Positions 1 through 7,660 of a DNA stretch of 64,000 nucleotides are shown here, one piece after another. The DNA is from a virus. A program made the position numbers and the translations under genes. The DNA lies in the IMG/VR virus record IMGVR_UViG_3300042544_002864, positions 1 through 64,000 of that record; one strand, written 5' to 3'. Every line of letters starts with the position of its first letter. Positions within the stretch are counted from its first letter, which is position 1. A model generated the notes under the pieces. That model was given only the letters and a program-made list of their open reading frames with translations, was not told where the DNA came from and searched no databases.

Positions 1-377
1 CCAGTTGGACTAGTTCCTAAAATATATCTATCTCCTAAATTAGGACTACTTGGTTCAGCATTTTGAATAGATTTTACTGAATCCAACCATTCTCCACTTC
101 CACCACTACCAGATCCACTAAATATTGTCCAGTTTAAGTTATCCGTTAATGTTGTAGAATTGTAGTTATATTTTAATTGATATGTTAAATCAACATCTCT
201 AACATAACACATCATACCCCATTCTCTTCTCGAAATTAAAATAGAGTTTCTTCCAGCAATATCATCAGCATAATGTAAACCACCTTTTATCTCAGTGGCC
301 CAAGCTGTTGCTATTATATCAGTTGAATCATTTGGTCTGATTGCTCCTGCTACTAATGTACCTGTATTTTGACTCAT
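1..377 (-). CDS. phage structural protein, 3' end outside window
   Basis: Partial gene on the minus strand. It begins at the ATG at 375-377 and runs off the left edge, so only about 125 residues are seen. The visible part starts MSQNTGTLVAGAIRPND and has a central WGMMCYVRD stretch, followed by a Gly/Ser-rich linker and a region ending NLGDRYILG. This N-terminal style is common in fibre or appendage proteins of Bacteroidota phages; that is family-level recollection, not a proven homology. It lies 14 bases downstream of the next structural gene on the same strand, so the two are probably co-transcribed from the late-type motif at 1487-1498. The function as fibre or fibre-attachment protein is inferred from context. 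Confidence 0.6.
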   Translation of the reverse strand, partial: MSQNTGTLVAGAIRPNDSTDIIATAWATEIKGGLHYADDIAGRNSILISRREWGMMCYVRDVDLTYQLKYNYNSTTLTDNLNWTIFSGSGSGGSGEWLDSVKSIQNAEPSSPNLGDRYILGTSPT

Positions 378-391
378 TATATTTAATTATT

Positions 392-1468
392 TTAACTTAT
401 TACTACATTTAATGGTGATCCTTGTGTCGTATTACTAACCCAAACATCATAAGATGTTCCACTCCAATTATATTCATTAACAAATGTAAATGAAGATTTA
501 ACTCTTGTAAAAACGGTCACTGGTAATGGACCTATAGTAAATGCGGGTGTTCCAAAACCTGAGGGGAAAGCAAATATTAAGTGTTTTCCACCACCATTAA
601 TTCCAGTATATGTTTTTGCTCTAGTTGTTGATAACTCACTTCCCATTCCAGCAACTTGAGCTAAACCATTTGCACTAGCACCATTCAATGTTTTTATCAT
701 AGTATCTGTTATGTGAGCACCAACCAAACCAGATAATCCAGGGAAGGTAGTTAAATCAGGAGCTGTTCCTGGTGGAACACCAACACCATCTAAATCTATA
801 TATCCCCAATATCTCTTATTCATCCAAGTTAATGTTGTGGACGATGAGACAGTATTTGTTACATCACTACAAGTCATAGTATAAGTATTAGTTGTTGATA
901 TTGGAGGAGTATTACTATGTGTTCCTGTCGCAGCCTTAGTTCCGGTTTGTGAATTACCAGTAAAAATCTGAGGAACACCATCAACAATAATAGATGTTAT
1001 TGGATTTGTATTTTTAGTAACAGACCAAGATAAAGTAACACTTGTTCCTGAACCATATTGTCTAGGAGCTATAGAACCAAGTCCAGCACCAGGAGATATA
1101 TAAGGATATAATAATAAATCCCACATTTGTTGCATTGAGAATGTTCCTGGAAAAGAAGAACCTGCTGATATACCACCAACTGAAACAGGAACTAAACCAG
1201 GATTTGTATAATATGATGAAGCTCCAGCGGATTGACTAGCAATCACACTAACACTAGATACATATTCCCATAATGTATATACAGAATCTCTAAGATCCTT
1301 TGGTTGTATAAGGTTAGCCGTATTATCAGGTATCTTAACTAATAACTCCTGTAAAGTGTTATAACTATTAGCAGATGAGCTACCTGCAATTGGGGTACCA
1401 GTTGTCCATTGACTAGTAAAGGATGGACCAGCCTGTGGGGCATTTAGTGAGTAAGTACCAATCAACAT
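392..1468 (-). CDS. putative virion fibre/appendage protein
   Basis: 358 residues rich in Thr, Ser and Gly with no obvious enzyme motif. The middle (TSVTLSWSVTKN, about residues 143-154) looks like an Ig-like or cadherin-type beta sandwich with the typical TLSW strand, and it is echoed by STTLTWMNKRYWG near residue 213. The C-terminal part reads as a beta-rich domain (YDVWVSNTTQGSP). Such architecture fits an exposed tail fibre or baseplate decoration protein. The start ATG at 1466-1468 lies 18 bases downstream of an exact late-type motif. It is probably in an operon with the partial gene to its left. No specific receptor or partner can be named. Confidence 0.55.
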   Translation of the reverse strand: MLIGTYSLNAPQAGPSFTSQWTTGTPIAGSSSANSYNTLQELLVKIPDNTANLIQPKDLRDSVYTLWEYVSSVSVIASQSAGASSYYTNPGLVPVSVGGISAGSSFPGTFSMQQMWDLLLYPYISPGAGLGSIAPRQYGSGTSVTLSWSVTKNTNPITSIIVDGVPQIFTGNSQTGTKAATGTHSNTPPISTTNTYTMTCSDVTNTVSSSTTLTWMNKRYWGYIDLDGVGVPPGTAPDLTTFPGLSGLVGAHITDTMIKTLNGASANGLAQVAGMGSELSTTRAKTYTGINGGGKHLIFAFPSGFGTPAFTIGPLPVTVFTRVKSSFTFVNEYNWSGTSYDVWVSNTTQGSPLNVVIS

Positions 1469-1486
1469 AATTTAGATATCTTTTTC

Positions 1487-1498
1487 TTATATATTAAA
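1487..1498 (-). promoter_or_regulatory. late-type promoter motif TTTAATATATAA
   Basis: Exact copy of the recurrent motif on the minus strand, ending 18 bases before the ATG of the fibre-like gene at 392-1468. Promoter function is inferred from recurrence and position. Confidence 0.6.
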
Positions 1499-1525
1499 TT
1501 TCAAATTCATTTTGGATTTAATCTA

Positions 1526-1555
1526 TTGTTATTTAGTAAAAATTTGTTATCTTTG
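1526..1555 (+). promoter_or_regulatory. host-type promoter TTG-N19-TATCTTTG
   Basis: TTG at 1526-1528 and TATCTTTG at 1548-1555 match the Bacteroidota -33 (TTTG/TTG) and -7 (TAnnTTTG) boxes with 19 bases between. The box ends 15 bases before the ATG at 1571. This suggests early transcription by the unmodified host sigma factor. Confidence 0.6.
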
Positions 1556-1570
1556 TTCAAATTGTTAAAA

Positions 1571-2761
1571 ATGAAAGAAGATTTACTAAAACTGATAGAA
1601 GAAAAATCACCAGGATCCAAACCACTATATTTAGTTGTTAGAGGATCACATGCTTATGGTACCAATATTGAAACTTCGGATACCGATTATTCAGGTATTT
1701 TTATCCAGTCTATGGATGATATATTAGGTAATAAATATGTTGAACAGATAAATGATGATAAAAATGATACTGTAATCTATGAGATTCGTAGATTTTTAGA
1801 ATTACTAGGAACCAATAACCCAACCGTTCTTGAATTACTTAACACTCCAGAGGATTGTGTTATTTATAAAGATCCTATTTTTGATTTAATTCTAAATGAT
1901 AGAGAAAAGTTTATCACTAAAATCTGTGCTAAATCTTTAGGTGGTTATGCTAAACAACAAATCTCTAAAGCTAAAGGTCAAAATAAAAAACAAAACTGGG
2001 AAAAAGATAAAGTAACTCGTAAAGAAGTTCTTGACTTTGTTTATGTAATTGAAGGAGAAAAATCTATTCCTTGGAAAGTTTGGAATGAGGATTACAACTA
2101 CGAAGAAAAATTCATTGGAGTTGTAAATGTTCCAAATGCTAGAGATATTTATGCTGTTTATTATGATGGTGTTGCTAGAAATATGTTTTCAGAAAATATC
2201 ACAGAATCTGATAAAAATCTTTTGATTAAACTAAAAAAAGAACTAGGAGAACCAATGGGATTCGGTTATAAAGGTTTAGTTAAAACTGGCGAAGGTGTAA
2301 ATGTCGCTGAATCAAATCAACTTAGACTTTCTTCTATTCCAAAAGGTGAAGAACCAATTTGTGTTGTTACTTATAATAAGGATGGATACACTCAACATTG
2401 TAATGATTATAAATCTTACCAAACTTGGTTAGAACAAAGAAATGAGTCACGTTGGGTTGATGTTCAATCACATGGTCAAAAGATTGATGGTAAGAATATG
2501 ATGCATTGTATGAGACTTATTCAAATGTCTCGTGAAATTGCTGAAGGTAAGGGTATTATTGTTCGTAGACCAAATGCTAAAGAATTGATTTCTATCAGAA
2601 GAGGAGAAGTTGACCTTCAAACTTTAATTGATAAAGTTGAGAAAGAAATTGTTGAAATTGATAAACTTTTTGAAGAGTCTAGTTTACCAAATAGTATTGA
2701 TTCATCATTTATAAATGAATTAATAGTGAAAATTAGAAAATATATATATAAACTAAATTAG
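1571..2761 (+). CDS. RlaP-like nucleotidyltransferase (COG3541 / PF10127 type)
   Basis: 396 residues from the ATG at 1571. An upstream TTG at 1526 is in frame but overlaps the host-type promoter, so ATG is preferred. The N-terminus carries the polymerase-beta-superfamily signature GSHAYGT (residues 25-31) followed by DTD (37-39), the two metal-binding aspartates. The rest follows the pattern of predicted nucleotidyltransferases of the RlaP/YcgL group, which in bacteria occur beside RNA repair ligases and lyases. The likely activity is nucleotide transfer to RNA ends or another acceptor; no ligase partner lies in this window. The gene is expressed alone or with the two small genes downstream, from a host-type promoter, which fits early takeover or tRNA repair against host nucleases. 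The family call is firm and the RNA-repair role is inference. Confidence 0.75.
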   Translation: MKEDLLKLIEEKSPGSKPLYLVVRGSHAYGTNIETSDTDYSGIFIQSMDDILGNKYVEQINDDKNDTVIYEIRRFLELLGTNNPTVLELLNTPEDCVIYKDPIFDLILNDREKFITKICAKSLGGYAKQQISKAKGQNKKQNWEKDKVTRKEVLDFVYVIEGEKSIPWKVWNEDYNYEEKFIGVVNVPNARDIYAVYYDGVARNMFSENITESDKNLLIKLKKELGEPMGFGYKGLVKTGEGVNVAESNQLRLSSIPKGEEPICVVTYNKDGYTQHCNDYKSYQTWLEQRNESRWVDVQSHGQKIDGKNMMHCMRLIQMSREIAEGKGIIVRRPNAKELISIRRGEVDLQTLIDKVEKEIVEIDKLFEESSLPNSIDSSFINELIVKIRKYIYKLN

Positions 2762-2780
2762 AATTTATAATAAAAATACT

Positions 2781-3398
2781 ATGGAGTATATATCAATCTA
2801 TATTTTAGTGTTAGTGTTGGGAGTCTATATAGGAGTCTTCTTCAATAGATGGTCTACAAAACTTTCTTTAAAAATCGAAAAAATGAAGTTGGTTAAAGAT
2901 GTTAATGACCATTATTTAAGTATATTAAATAATATCAATAACAAAAAGACTAAATTCAAATCTAGAGTAAACAATACTATCTATATAGGAACAAAACTAC
3001 CTGATTTAGGTAAAGTTGAGGTTGTTTATCTTTTAGATAAAGGTGATGTAGTCGTTTTTAAAGATAAGAGGTGTATATTAACTAGTGAGTTGGTTGATAT
3101 AAATACATTAGAACAAATATCAAATTCAATTAATATGGTTCATTATGATGATATAAATGATGTTATTGAGATAATGGGTATGTTGTTTTCTAGAGCTGAC
3201 TTTGAAAAAACATTCAATTTAAACTTTGAGGATATGAAAAACAAAATGAATATGTCATCTGGTTCTGATATTGATAGAATAATAGAAGAAAATGAATATA
3301 AATTTGATATTGATTCAATCCTTGATAGGATTTCTGAAGTAGGTATTGAAAATCTTTCACCTGAAGAGAAGAAATTTCTTGATAACTTTAATAAATAA
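2781..3398 (+). CDS. membrane-anchored protein with DUF6576-like C-terminal motif
   Basis: 205 residues. Residues 3-22 form one strongly hydrophobic segment (ISIYILVLVLGVYIGVFF), followed by basic residues, predicting a single-pass membrane anchor with the body in the cytoplasm. The C-terminus (about 175-205) reads ILDRISEVGIENLSPEEKKF, a close match to the helix-turn motif that ends many Bacteroidota rhomboid-family proteins (DUF6576, 'DKIsxxGixsLtxeEKxfL'). A second copy occurs near the N-terminus of the tagged gene at 21673-22176. No catalytic motif is visible. The gene starts 20 bases after the nucleotidyltransferase and is probably in the same operon. Confidence 0.6.
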   Translation: MEYISIYILVLVLGVYIGVFFNRWSTKLSLKIEKMKLVKDVNDHYLSILNNINNKKTKFKSRVNNTIYIGTKLPDLGKVEVVYLLDKGDVVVFKDKRCILTSELVDINTLEQISNSINMVHYDDINDVIEIMGMLFSRADFEKTFNLNFEDMKNKMNMSSGSDIDRIIEENEYKFDIDSILDRISEVGIENLSPEEKKFLDNFNK

Positions 3399-3402
3399 TT
3401 TT

Positions 3403-3615
3403 ATGATAAAATTAAGATCTTTAGACTCCAAAATGAATGAAATTTTGGAAAGATTGAAACAAGGTAAGATATACGGACAGGATTTAAAGCCATATACTGA
3501 GAAAATACTTAAAACAGCTTTAAACTTCTTCGAAGAGAAAGAAGAATATGAGAAATGTGTTATTATCTTGGAAAAGTTAAATAGATTTAATCATAATAAT
3601 AACTATGTTAAATAA
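3403..3615 (+). CDS. small hypothetical protein
   Basis: 70 residues from the ATG at 3403, five bases after the preceding stop. The frame is open back to 3346, but that would overlap the preceding gene. The sequence is charged and predicted helical, with LERLKQGKIYGQDL and FFEEKEEYEKC as its main features; it may form a short helical hairpin. It ends directly in front of a strong bidirectional terminator, so it is the last gene of the 1571-3615 operon. I do not recognise the family. Confidence 0.5.
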   Translation: MIKLRSLDSKMNEILERLKQGKIYGQDLKPYTEKILKTALNFFEEKEEYEKCVIILEKLNRFNHNNNYVK

Positions 3616-3644
3616 AAAAGAGGAGTTAATCTCCTCTTTTTTTT
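3616..3644. terminator. bidirectional rho-independent terminator
   Basis: Perfect stem AAAAGAGGAG / CTCCTCTTTT with a 5-base loop and T-runs on both strands. It sits between the stop of the plus-strand operon and the stop of the minus-strand endolysin gene, so it can serve both. Confidence 0.85.
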
Positions 3645-4461
3645 ATTTTAATAAATTATAAAATTCTTTGAAGTGTTTGATTCTATCAGGTAATCCGATA
3701 GTACCACCGTTAACTCTTTTAGTAACTTTAGTAACAACATCATCTGATGAACCTAAGTCACAAATCGACCATAATTTATTTGAATCAAAGAAGAAAGCTG
3801 CTGAAGCTAATGGATATTTAGTTGCTACTAAATCAGGATTTGATACACAATCCTCACCGATAAATTGAGTAAATTTTGTATAGTTAGATTTTCCTGTTAA
3901 TTGAATATAACCTCTTCCTCTAAATTTATATCCTTCTTTTGTAGTTTCATCACCATTACCCATTCTATTACCATATACTCTTGATGCAATCATTTCTGGT
4001 TTCTTTTCATATTTAGCAGCTGAAACAGAATCAAAATATTTACCAAAAGTTCCTAATAAACCTTTAGCGCTATAATTTAAGTTTTCAGAAACTGCTTTGA
4101 AACTTCCAGATTCATGACCACATTGTGCCAAGAAATGTGCCAATCTTAGTGGATTTGTGATATTAAATTTTGCTGCAGTATCAGGAATTTGAGCAATAAC
4201 TGAATCAGGAATATGTCCTTTCAAAGCCTCTAACTTAAATTCAGATGGTGGTATTACTACTGGTGTAGAAGGTGTTGAATTTCCAAATAATTTTTCCCAA
4301 CTTTTATCACCTATAATACCATCAGGTGTTAGACCATTTTTAGTTTGCCATTCTTTAACAGATTTTTCAGTTCCAGGTCCGAAAGAACCATCAGGTGTTA
4401 AACCTAATTTTTCTTGGAGTTTCTTAACGTCTTCTCCTTTACTTCCATTTTTTAGTAACAT
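3643..4461 (-). CDS. endolysin: peptidoglycan-binding domain plus GH19 glycosidase
   Basis: 272 residues in two domains. Residues 1-60 are a PG_binding_1-type repeat (GSKGEDVKKLQEKLG ... TPDGIIGDKSW). Residues about 78-272 are a glycoside hydrolase 19 (chitinase-like muramidase) domain with LAQCGHESGSF (catalytic Glu 117), GNGDE (second Glu near 172), then FRGRGYIQLTGK and the late VNGG motif. It should cut the peptidoglycan glycan backbone at the end of infection. There is no signal peptide, so export would need a holin; a candidate two-segment membrane protein lies at 22812-23141. A second GH19 domain is present in the baseplate gene at 36765-38189. The start follows a late-type motif by 19 bases, which fits late lysis timing. 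Confidence 0.9.
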   Translation of the reverse strand: MLLKNGSKGEDVKKLQEKLGLTPDGSFGPGTEKSVKEWQTKNGLTPDGIIGDKSWEKLFGNSTPSTPVVIPPSEFKLEALKGHIPDSVIAQIPDTAAKFNITNPLRLAHFLAQCGHESGSFKAVSENLNYSAKGLLGTFGKYFDSVSAAKYEKKPEMIASRVYGNRMGNGDETTKEGYKFRGRGYIQLTGKSNYTKFTQFIGEDCVSNPDLVATKYPLASAAFFFDSNKLWSICDLGSSDDVVTKVTKRVNGGTIGLPDRIKHFKEFYNLLK

Positions 4462-4480
4462 AACGATATAATATTTTTAA

Positions 4481-4492
4481 TTATATATCAAA
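4481..4492 (-). promoter_or_regulatory. late-type promoter motif TTTGATATATAA
   Basis: One-base variant of the late-type motif, 19 bases upstream of the endolysin ATG. Confidence 0.5.
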
Positions 4493-4549
4493 TCAAAAAA
4501 TCAAAAAATTATAATATTAGTGTATAGAAGTATCATGATGATACATGAT

Positions 4550-5260
4550 TTAAGACATCCAGATAAAGTAACCTTGAAATTCATCTTTGAAGTTAAAACC
4601 ATTATCTAAACAATCACTTATTAGTTTTTTGGCTACTTCATCAGTTAAAATGTTTTCAATTCTATTGGTAAATGCTTCTTTTTTAATTAAATCTGATAAT
4701 TCAATAGAAATATGCTCAGATAATTCAATTTTCTTTTTAGAAAGTTCCTCATATAAATGATCAAAGACATTTGTTAAGATAACATCCATTTCTTCTTTAG
4801 AATAAATAACGACTTCAACATCTTGATTTTCCCAATCATTTATTTTGAATATGTGTTTATCAGCATCAACTATATCAATGTCACCTAAGTTAGTATCAAA
4901 GTGGTCAGCTAAAACTTTTTCCATTTTAGCAGTTGCTTTTTCAATTCCTTTATAAAGACATTGCTTCATTGAATGAATTTTGAACTCTTCTGATTCAAAC
5001 ATCTTGAATGATTCAAATGTTATAACACCATCTTTTTCCATATGGTTTCTATCTTCGATTATATCTTTCAATATCACTTCAGCACCTTTAACATCTTTTA
5101 GTTTATTTCTTTCTAGAAATTTATTAAATCTTTCTGATCCTGGTTGTAAATATCTTTTAAGTGAAGAAGGTCTTATCTTCCACTTATCAATATAATCATC
5201 TACCAAACCATTAATAACTTGGTAGTATCTATTAGCATCTTCTCTAGTATTAATTGACAT
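4550..5260 (-). CDS. hypothetical protein
   Basis: 236 residues, acidic and predicted mostly alpha-helical (for example LEDIIEDRNHME-like stretches and HLYEELSKKKIELSEH). No signal peptide, membrane segment or known catalytic motif is visible. Its start overlaps by 11 bases the end of the tagged CxxC protein upstream, so the two are translationally coupled and probably made together late in infection. Function unknown. Confidence 0.5.
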   Translation of the reverse strand: MSINTREDANRYYQVINGLVDDYIDKWKIRPSSLKRYLQPGSERFNKFLERNKLKDVKGAEVILKDIIEDRNHMEKDGVITFESFKMFESEEFKIHSMKQCLYKGIEKATAKMEKVLADHFDTNLGDIDIVDADKHIFKINDWENQDVEVVIYSKEEMDVILTNVFDHLYEELSKKKIELSEHISIELSDLIKKEAFTNRIENILTDEVAKKLISDCLDNGFNFKDEFQGYFIWMS

Positions 5261-5561
5261 CTTTCTTACCTCTTAAATTGTATAGATCGATAAATTCATC
5301 AGATTCTTTACTTCTTTCAGATTCCATATCTTCTATTTCATCTTCATCTAATCTTGACTTTTGTAAGTCATAATATTCATCTTCACTTAAATCTTCTATT
5401 TCATCAGAATCACAGAATTTGCATTTATCACAAGTCTCATTTAATTCTTTCCATAAAGCATTACACTCATCACAACTATAGTAGTTTGTTAGAACATTTT
5501 TTGATGTTACCGGAATCGTTTGATTGAAATCAAAAGTTTCAAATTTTCTAATGTGTTTCAT
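5250..5561 (-). CDS. tagged small protein with CxxC zinc-ribbon-like motif
   Basis: 103 residues beginning MKHIRKFETFDFN, a clear copy of the shared N-terminal tag with the F-E pair at residues 7-8. Residues 30-50 hold C-x2-C (CDEC) and C-x2-C-x2-C (CDKCKFC), which could bind one zinc ion. The C-terminal half is strongly acidic. The tag suggests packaging into the prohead. A late-type motif ends only 4 bases before the ATG. It is followed by, and overlaps, the unknown gene at 4550-5260. Confidence 0.6.
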   Translation of the reverse strand: MKHIRKFETFDFNQTIPVTSKNVLTNYYSCDECNALWKELNETCDKCKFCDSDEIEDLSEDEYYDLQKSRLDEDEIEDMESERSKESDEFIDLYNLRGKKDVN

Positions 5562-5565
5562 ATAT

Positions 5566-5577
5566 CTATATATTAAA
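5566..5577 (-). promoter_or_regulatory. late-type promoter motif TTTAATATATAG, short spacing
   Basis: One-base variant of the late-type motif, only 4 bases from the ATG at 5561. If it acts like a T4 late -10 box, the transcript would have almost no leader. Confidence 0.5.
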
Positions 5578-5676
5578 AATATTTTTACCTTTTTTAAAAC
5601 AAGTTGATGGTTCTTTTATATATAGTATCTAAATACACAAACAAACAATTTACAAAAAAAACAAAAACAAACAATT

Positions 5677-5865
5677 ATGAAAAAAACCGCTTTTATGCTT
5701 TTTGCATCAGCAACAATTTTCTTAGCTTCTTGTACAACTGGAGCTGAAAAAACAGAAACAACTACTACAGATTCTACAGCAGTGGCAGTAGATTCTACAG
5801 CTACACCTTGTGACTCTTGTGCAACTTTATCAGTTGATACAACTTCTACATCAGTAGCTAAGTAA
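5677..5865 (+). CDS. small Thr/Ser-rich lipoprotein
   Basis: 62 residues. The N-terminus has Lys-Lys, a hydrophobic core (AFMLFASATIFLAS) and a lipobox ending FLASC, so Cys 19 would be lipidated by Lgt and cleaved by signal peptidase II. The remainder is a short extended tail rich in Thr, Ser, Ala and Asp with a CDSC pair near residue 45. It resembles short lipoproteins of Bacteroidota. A phage lipoprotein could mask a receptor or act in superinfection exclusion; that is inference. The gene stands alone with an A-rich leader and its own terminator. Confidence 0.65.
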   Translation: MKKTAFMLFASATIFLASCTTGAEKTETTTTDSTAVAVDSTATPCDSCATLSVDTTSTSVAK

Positions 5866-5884
5866 TCAAAATGATACTATAAAT

Positions 5885-5913
5885 AAAAGAGACTTTTTTA
5901 GTCTCTTTTTTTA
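5885..5913 (+). terminator. rho-independent terminator after lipoprotein gene
   Basis: Stem AAAAGAGACT / AGTCTCTTTT with a T-rich loop and a following T-run, 20 bases after the lipoprotein stop. Confidence 0.8.
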
Positions 5914-5939
5914 TTTTAAAACATATAAGTAAATATACA

Positions 5940-6656
5940 ATGATAAAATGTCAAGATAATTTAGAATTTATGAAATCAATTGAAGATAATTCAATTGACC
6001 TTATTTATTGCGATATTTTATATGGCACTGGTAGAAAATTCTCTGACTATCAAGATCTTAAACCAATTAAATCAGATATAGAAGAACACTATATACCTCG
6101 TCTAAAAGAAATGCACCGAATACTTAAAAAAACAGGCACAATCTACTTACAAATGGATACTAAAATCAATCATTGGATTCGATGTATTATGGATGATATA
6201 TTTGGATATGATAATATGAGAAATGAAATTGTTTGGTTTTATAATACTGCACCAAGAAAGAAATCAGATTTTGGTAAAAGACATGATATAATCTATCGTT
6301 ATTCTAAAACCGATAACTATAAATTCAACCCAGTTAGAGAACCCTATTCTTTATCAGCACCAAGAGGATATGAGAAAGAAAAGTATTACCACCCAGAAGG
6401 TAAAGTAATTGGTGATGTTTGGCAAATGAATATTTTAGGTCAAAATGATAAAAAAGAAAGAGTTGGTTATGATACCCAAAAACCAAAGTCTTTAATAGAA
6501 AGAATTATAATATCATCATCTGATGAAGGAGACCTAGTCGGTGATTTCTACTTAGGTAGCGGCACAACAGCTGTTGTTTGTAAAGAGTTAAATAGAAATT
6601 TTATTGGATGTGATATAAATCCTAAAGCTATCGAAATAACTAAGTCAAGGTTATAA
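5940..6656 (+). CDS. DNA methyltransferase (N6-adenine/N4-cytosine, beta class) with variant catalytic motif
   Basis: 238 residues of the N6_N4_Mtase fold (PF01555). The motif order is beta-class: catalytic motif IV near the N-terminus and the AdoMet motif near the C-terminus (DFYLGSGTTA, about residue 200), followed by FIGCDINPKA. Motif IV is expected as DPPY but reads D-I-L-Y (residues 25-28) in the context LIYCDILYGTG, which may alter or abolish activity. The TQKP motif typical of the group is present (YDTQKPKSLIERI). There is no restriction partner beside it, so an orphan methylase protecting phage DNA, or acting as a regulator, is likely if it is active. Confidence 0.75.
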   Translation: MIKCQDNLEFMKSIEDNSIDLIYCDILYGTGRKFSDYQDLKPIKSDIEEHYIPRLKEMHRILKKTGTIYLQMDTKINHWIRCIMDDIFGYDNMRNEIVWFYNTAPRKKSDFGKRHDIIYRYSKTDNYKFNPVREPYSLSAPRGYEKEKYYHPEGKVIGDVWQMNILGQNDKKERVGYDTQKPKSLIERIIISSSDEGDLVGDFYLGSGTTAVVCKELNRNFIGCDINPKAIEITKSRL

Positions 6657-6686
6657 ATTAGACAAAGATAAATTAATATATATGTT

Positions 6687-7589
6687 ATGAATTTGTCTCA
6701 ATTAAAAGATTACTATAATAAGAAGCCTGTTGAGTTTGTAGTTAAAGAAAATTATGAACTTATTGAGGATAATGAATATATCCCAAGATTTTCCTTAAAG
6801 AATGTAAAAGACATTGCTGATATTCCTATCAATGAGCCTATAAAATATTCTGATCAAATGATGATTAAGGCTATTAAATATGGTATGATTTTTCTTATCA
6901 ACTATAAAGGAGAAGAAGATACACACTTTGCAGGTCACGAGCGTGTTATTTATCCAATGGTATTAGGTAGATCTTCAAAAGGCAAATCATTATTAAGAGG
7001 ATGGCATTTAAATGGGTGGTCAGTATCTAATAAAAGACACATTAATAAAATATGGCGTTTATTTAGAACAGATAGAATTTTATCTATGACATTTACAGGT
7101 TCTTTTTACAGATTAGCTCCGGTTGGATATAATATGAATGATAAAGGAATGAGAGGTGGTCTTATTGCTAAAGCTGATTTCAATGAAATTAGAAGAAATC
7201 AACAAAACTTAGTTAAACAAAACAAAATTCAAAATAAAGAAGAGGTCACACTAGGAGACGAAACAAGAAAATTCATATCCATAAGAACTACTAACACAAA
7301 TTCAACAATAGATTTGATGAAACCTTTAGAGAATGCTTATATTAATAATATCAAAGATATGGCTTCTGTTAAAATATCTTTTCTTAAAAGTATTTATGGA
7401 AATAAATATATCGCTGTCTTAGGAGCTTTAGGTCAACCAGGTAATACGGTAAAAGTAATTGATGAAAAAGGAATAACCTTAGGAGTTTATAAAGTATTAG
7501 ACTCAATTACTGGACAAGTATTAAAGAATATCAAAAAGGTAAAAGGTAACTCTGTTTATGATCTTTATCTATTTGATAAAAAGGTCTAA
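6687..7589 (+). CDS. hypothetical protein with WYL-like domain
   Basis: 300 residues. Residues about 60-145 resemble a WYL domain: an INYKG strand, R-V-I-Y-P, LRGWHLNGW, and WRLFRTDRI, in the order seen in WYL regulators. WYL domains sense nucleic acids or nucleotides and are common in phage and defence regulators. No helix-turn-helix is evident at the N-terminus. The last 70 residues form a separate region with GNKYIAVLGALGQPGN. A TTAATATATAT element lies just upstream of the ATG. The WYL call is from motif order only, so it is moderate. Confidence 0.5.
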   Translation: MNLSQLKDYYNKKPVEFVVKENYELIEDNEYIPRFSLKNVKDIADIPINEPIKYSDQMMIKAIKYGMIFLINYKGEEDTHFAGHERVIYPMVLGRSSKGKSLLRGWHLNGWSVSNKRHINKIWRLFRTDRILSMTFTGSFYRLAPVGYNMNDKGMRGGLIAKADFNEIRRNQQNLVKQNKIQNKEEVTLGDETRKFISIRTTNTNSTIDLMKPLENAYINNIKDMASVKISFLKSIYGNKYIAVLGALGQPGNTVKVIDEKGITLGVYKVLDSITGQVLKNIKKVKGNSVYDLYLFDKKV

Positions 7590-7629
7590 TCAACTAAATT
7601 TAATAAAATTTAAAATTATGTTTCTTGTA

Positions 7630-7641
7630 TTTTATATATAC
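7630..7641 (+). promoter_or_regulatory. late-type promoter motif TTTTATATATAC
   Basis: Variant of the late-type motif, 19 bases upstream of the ATG of the tagged PPK2 gene. Confidence 0.4.
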
Positions 7642-7660
7642 AGAAAACTAATAATATTAT

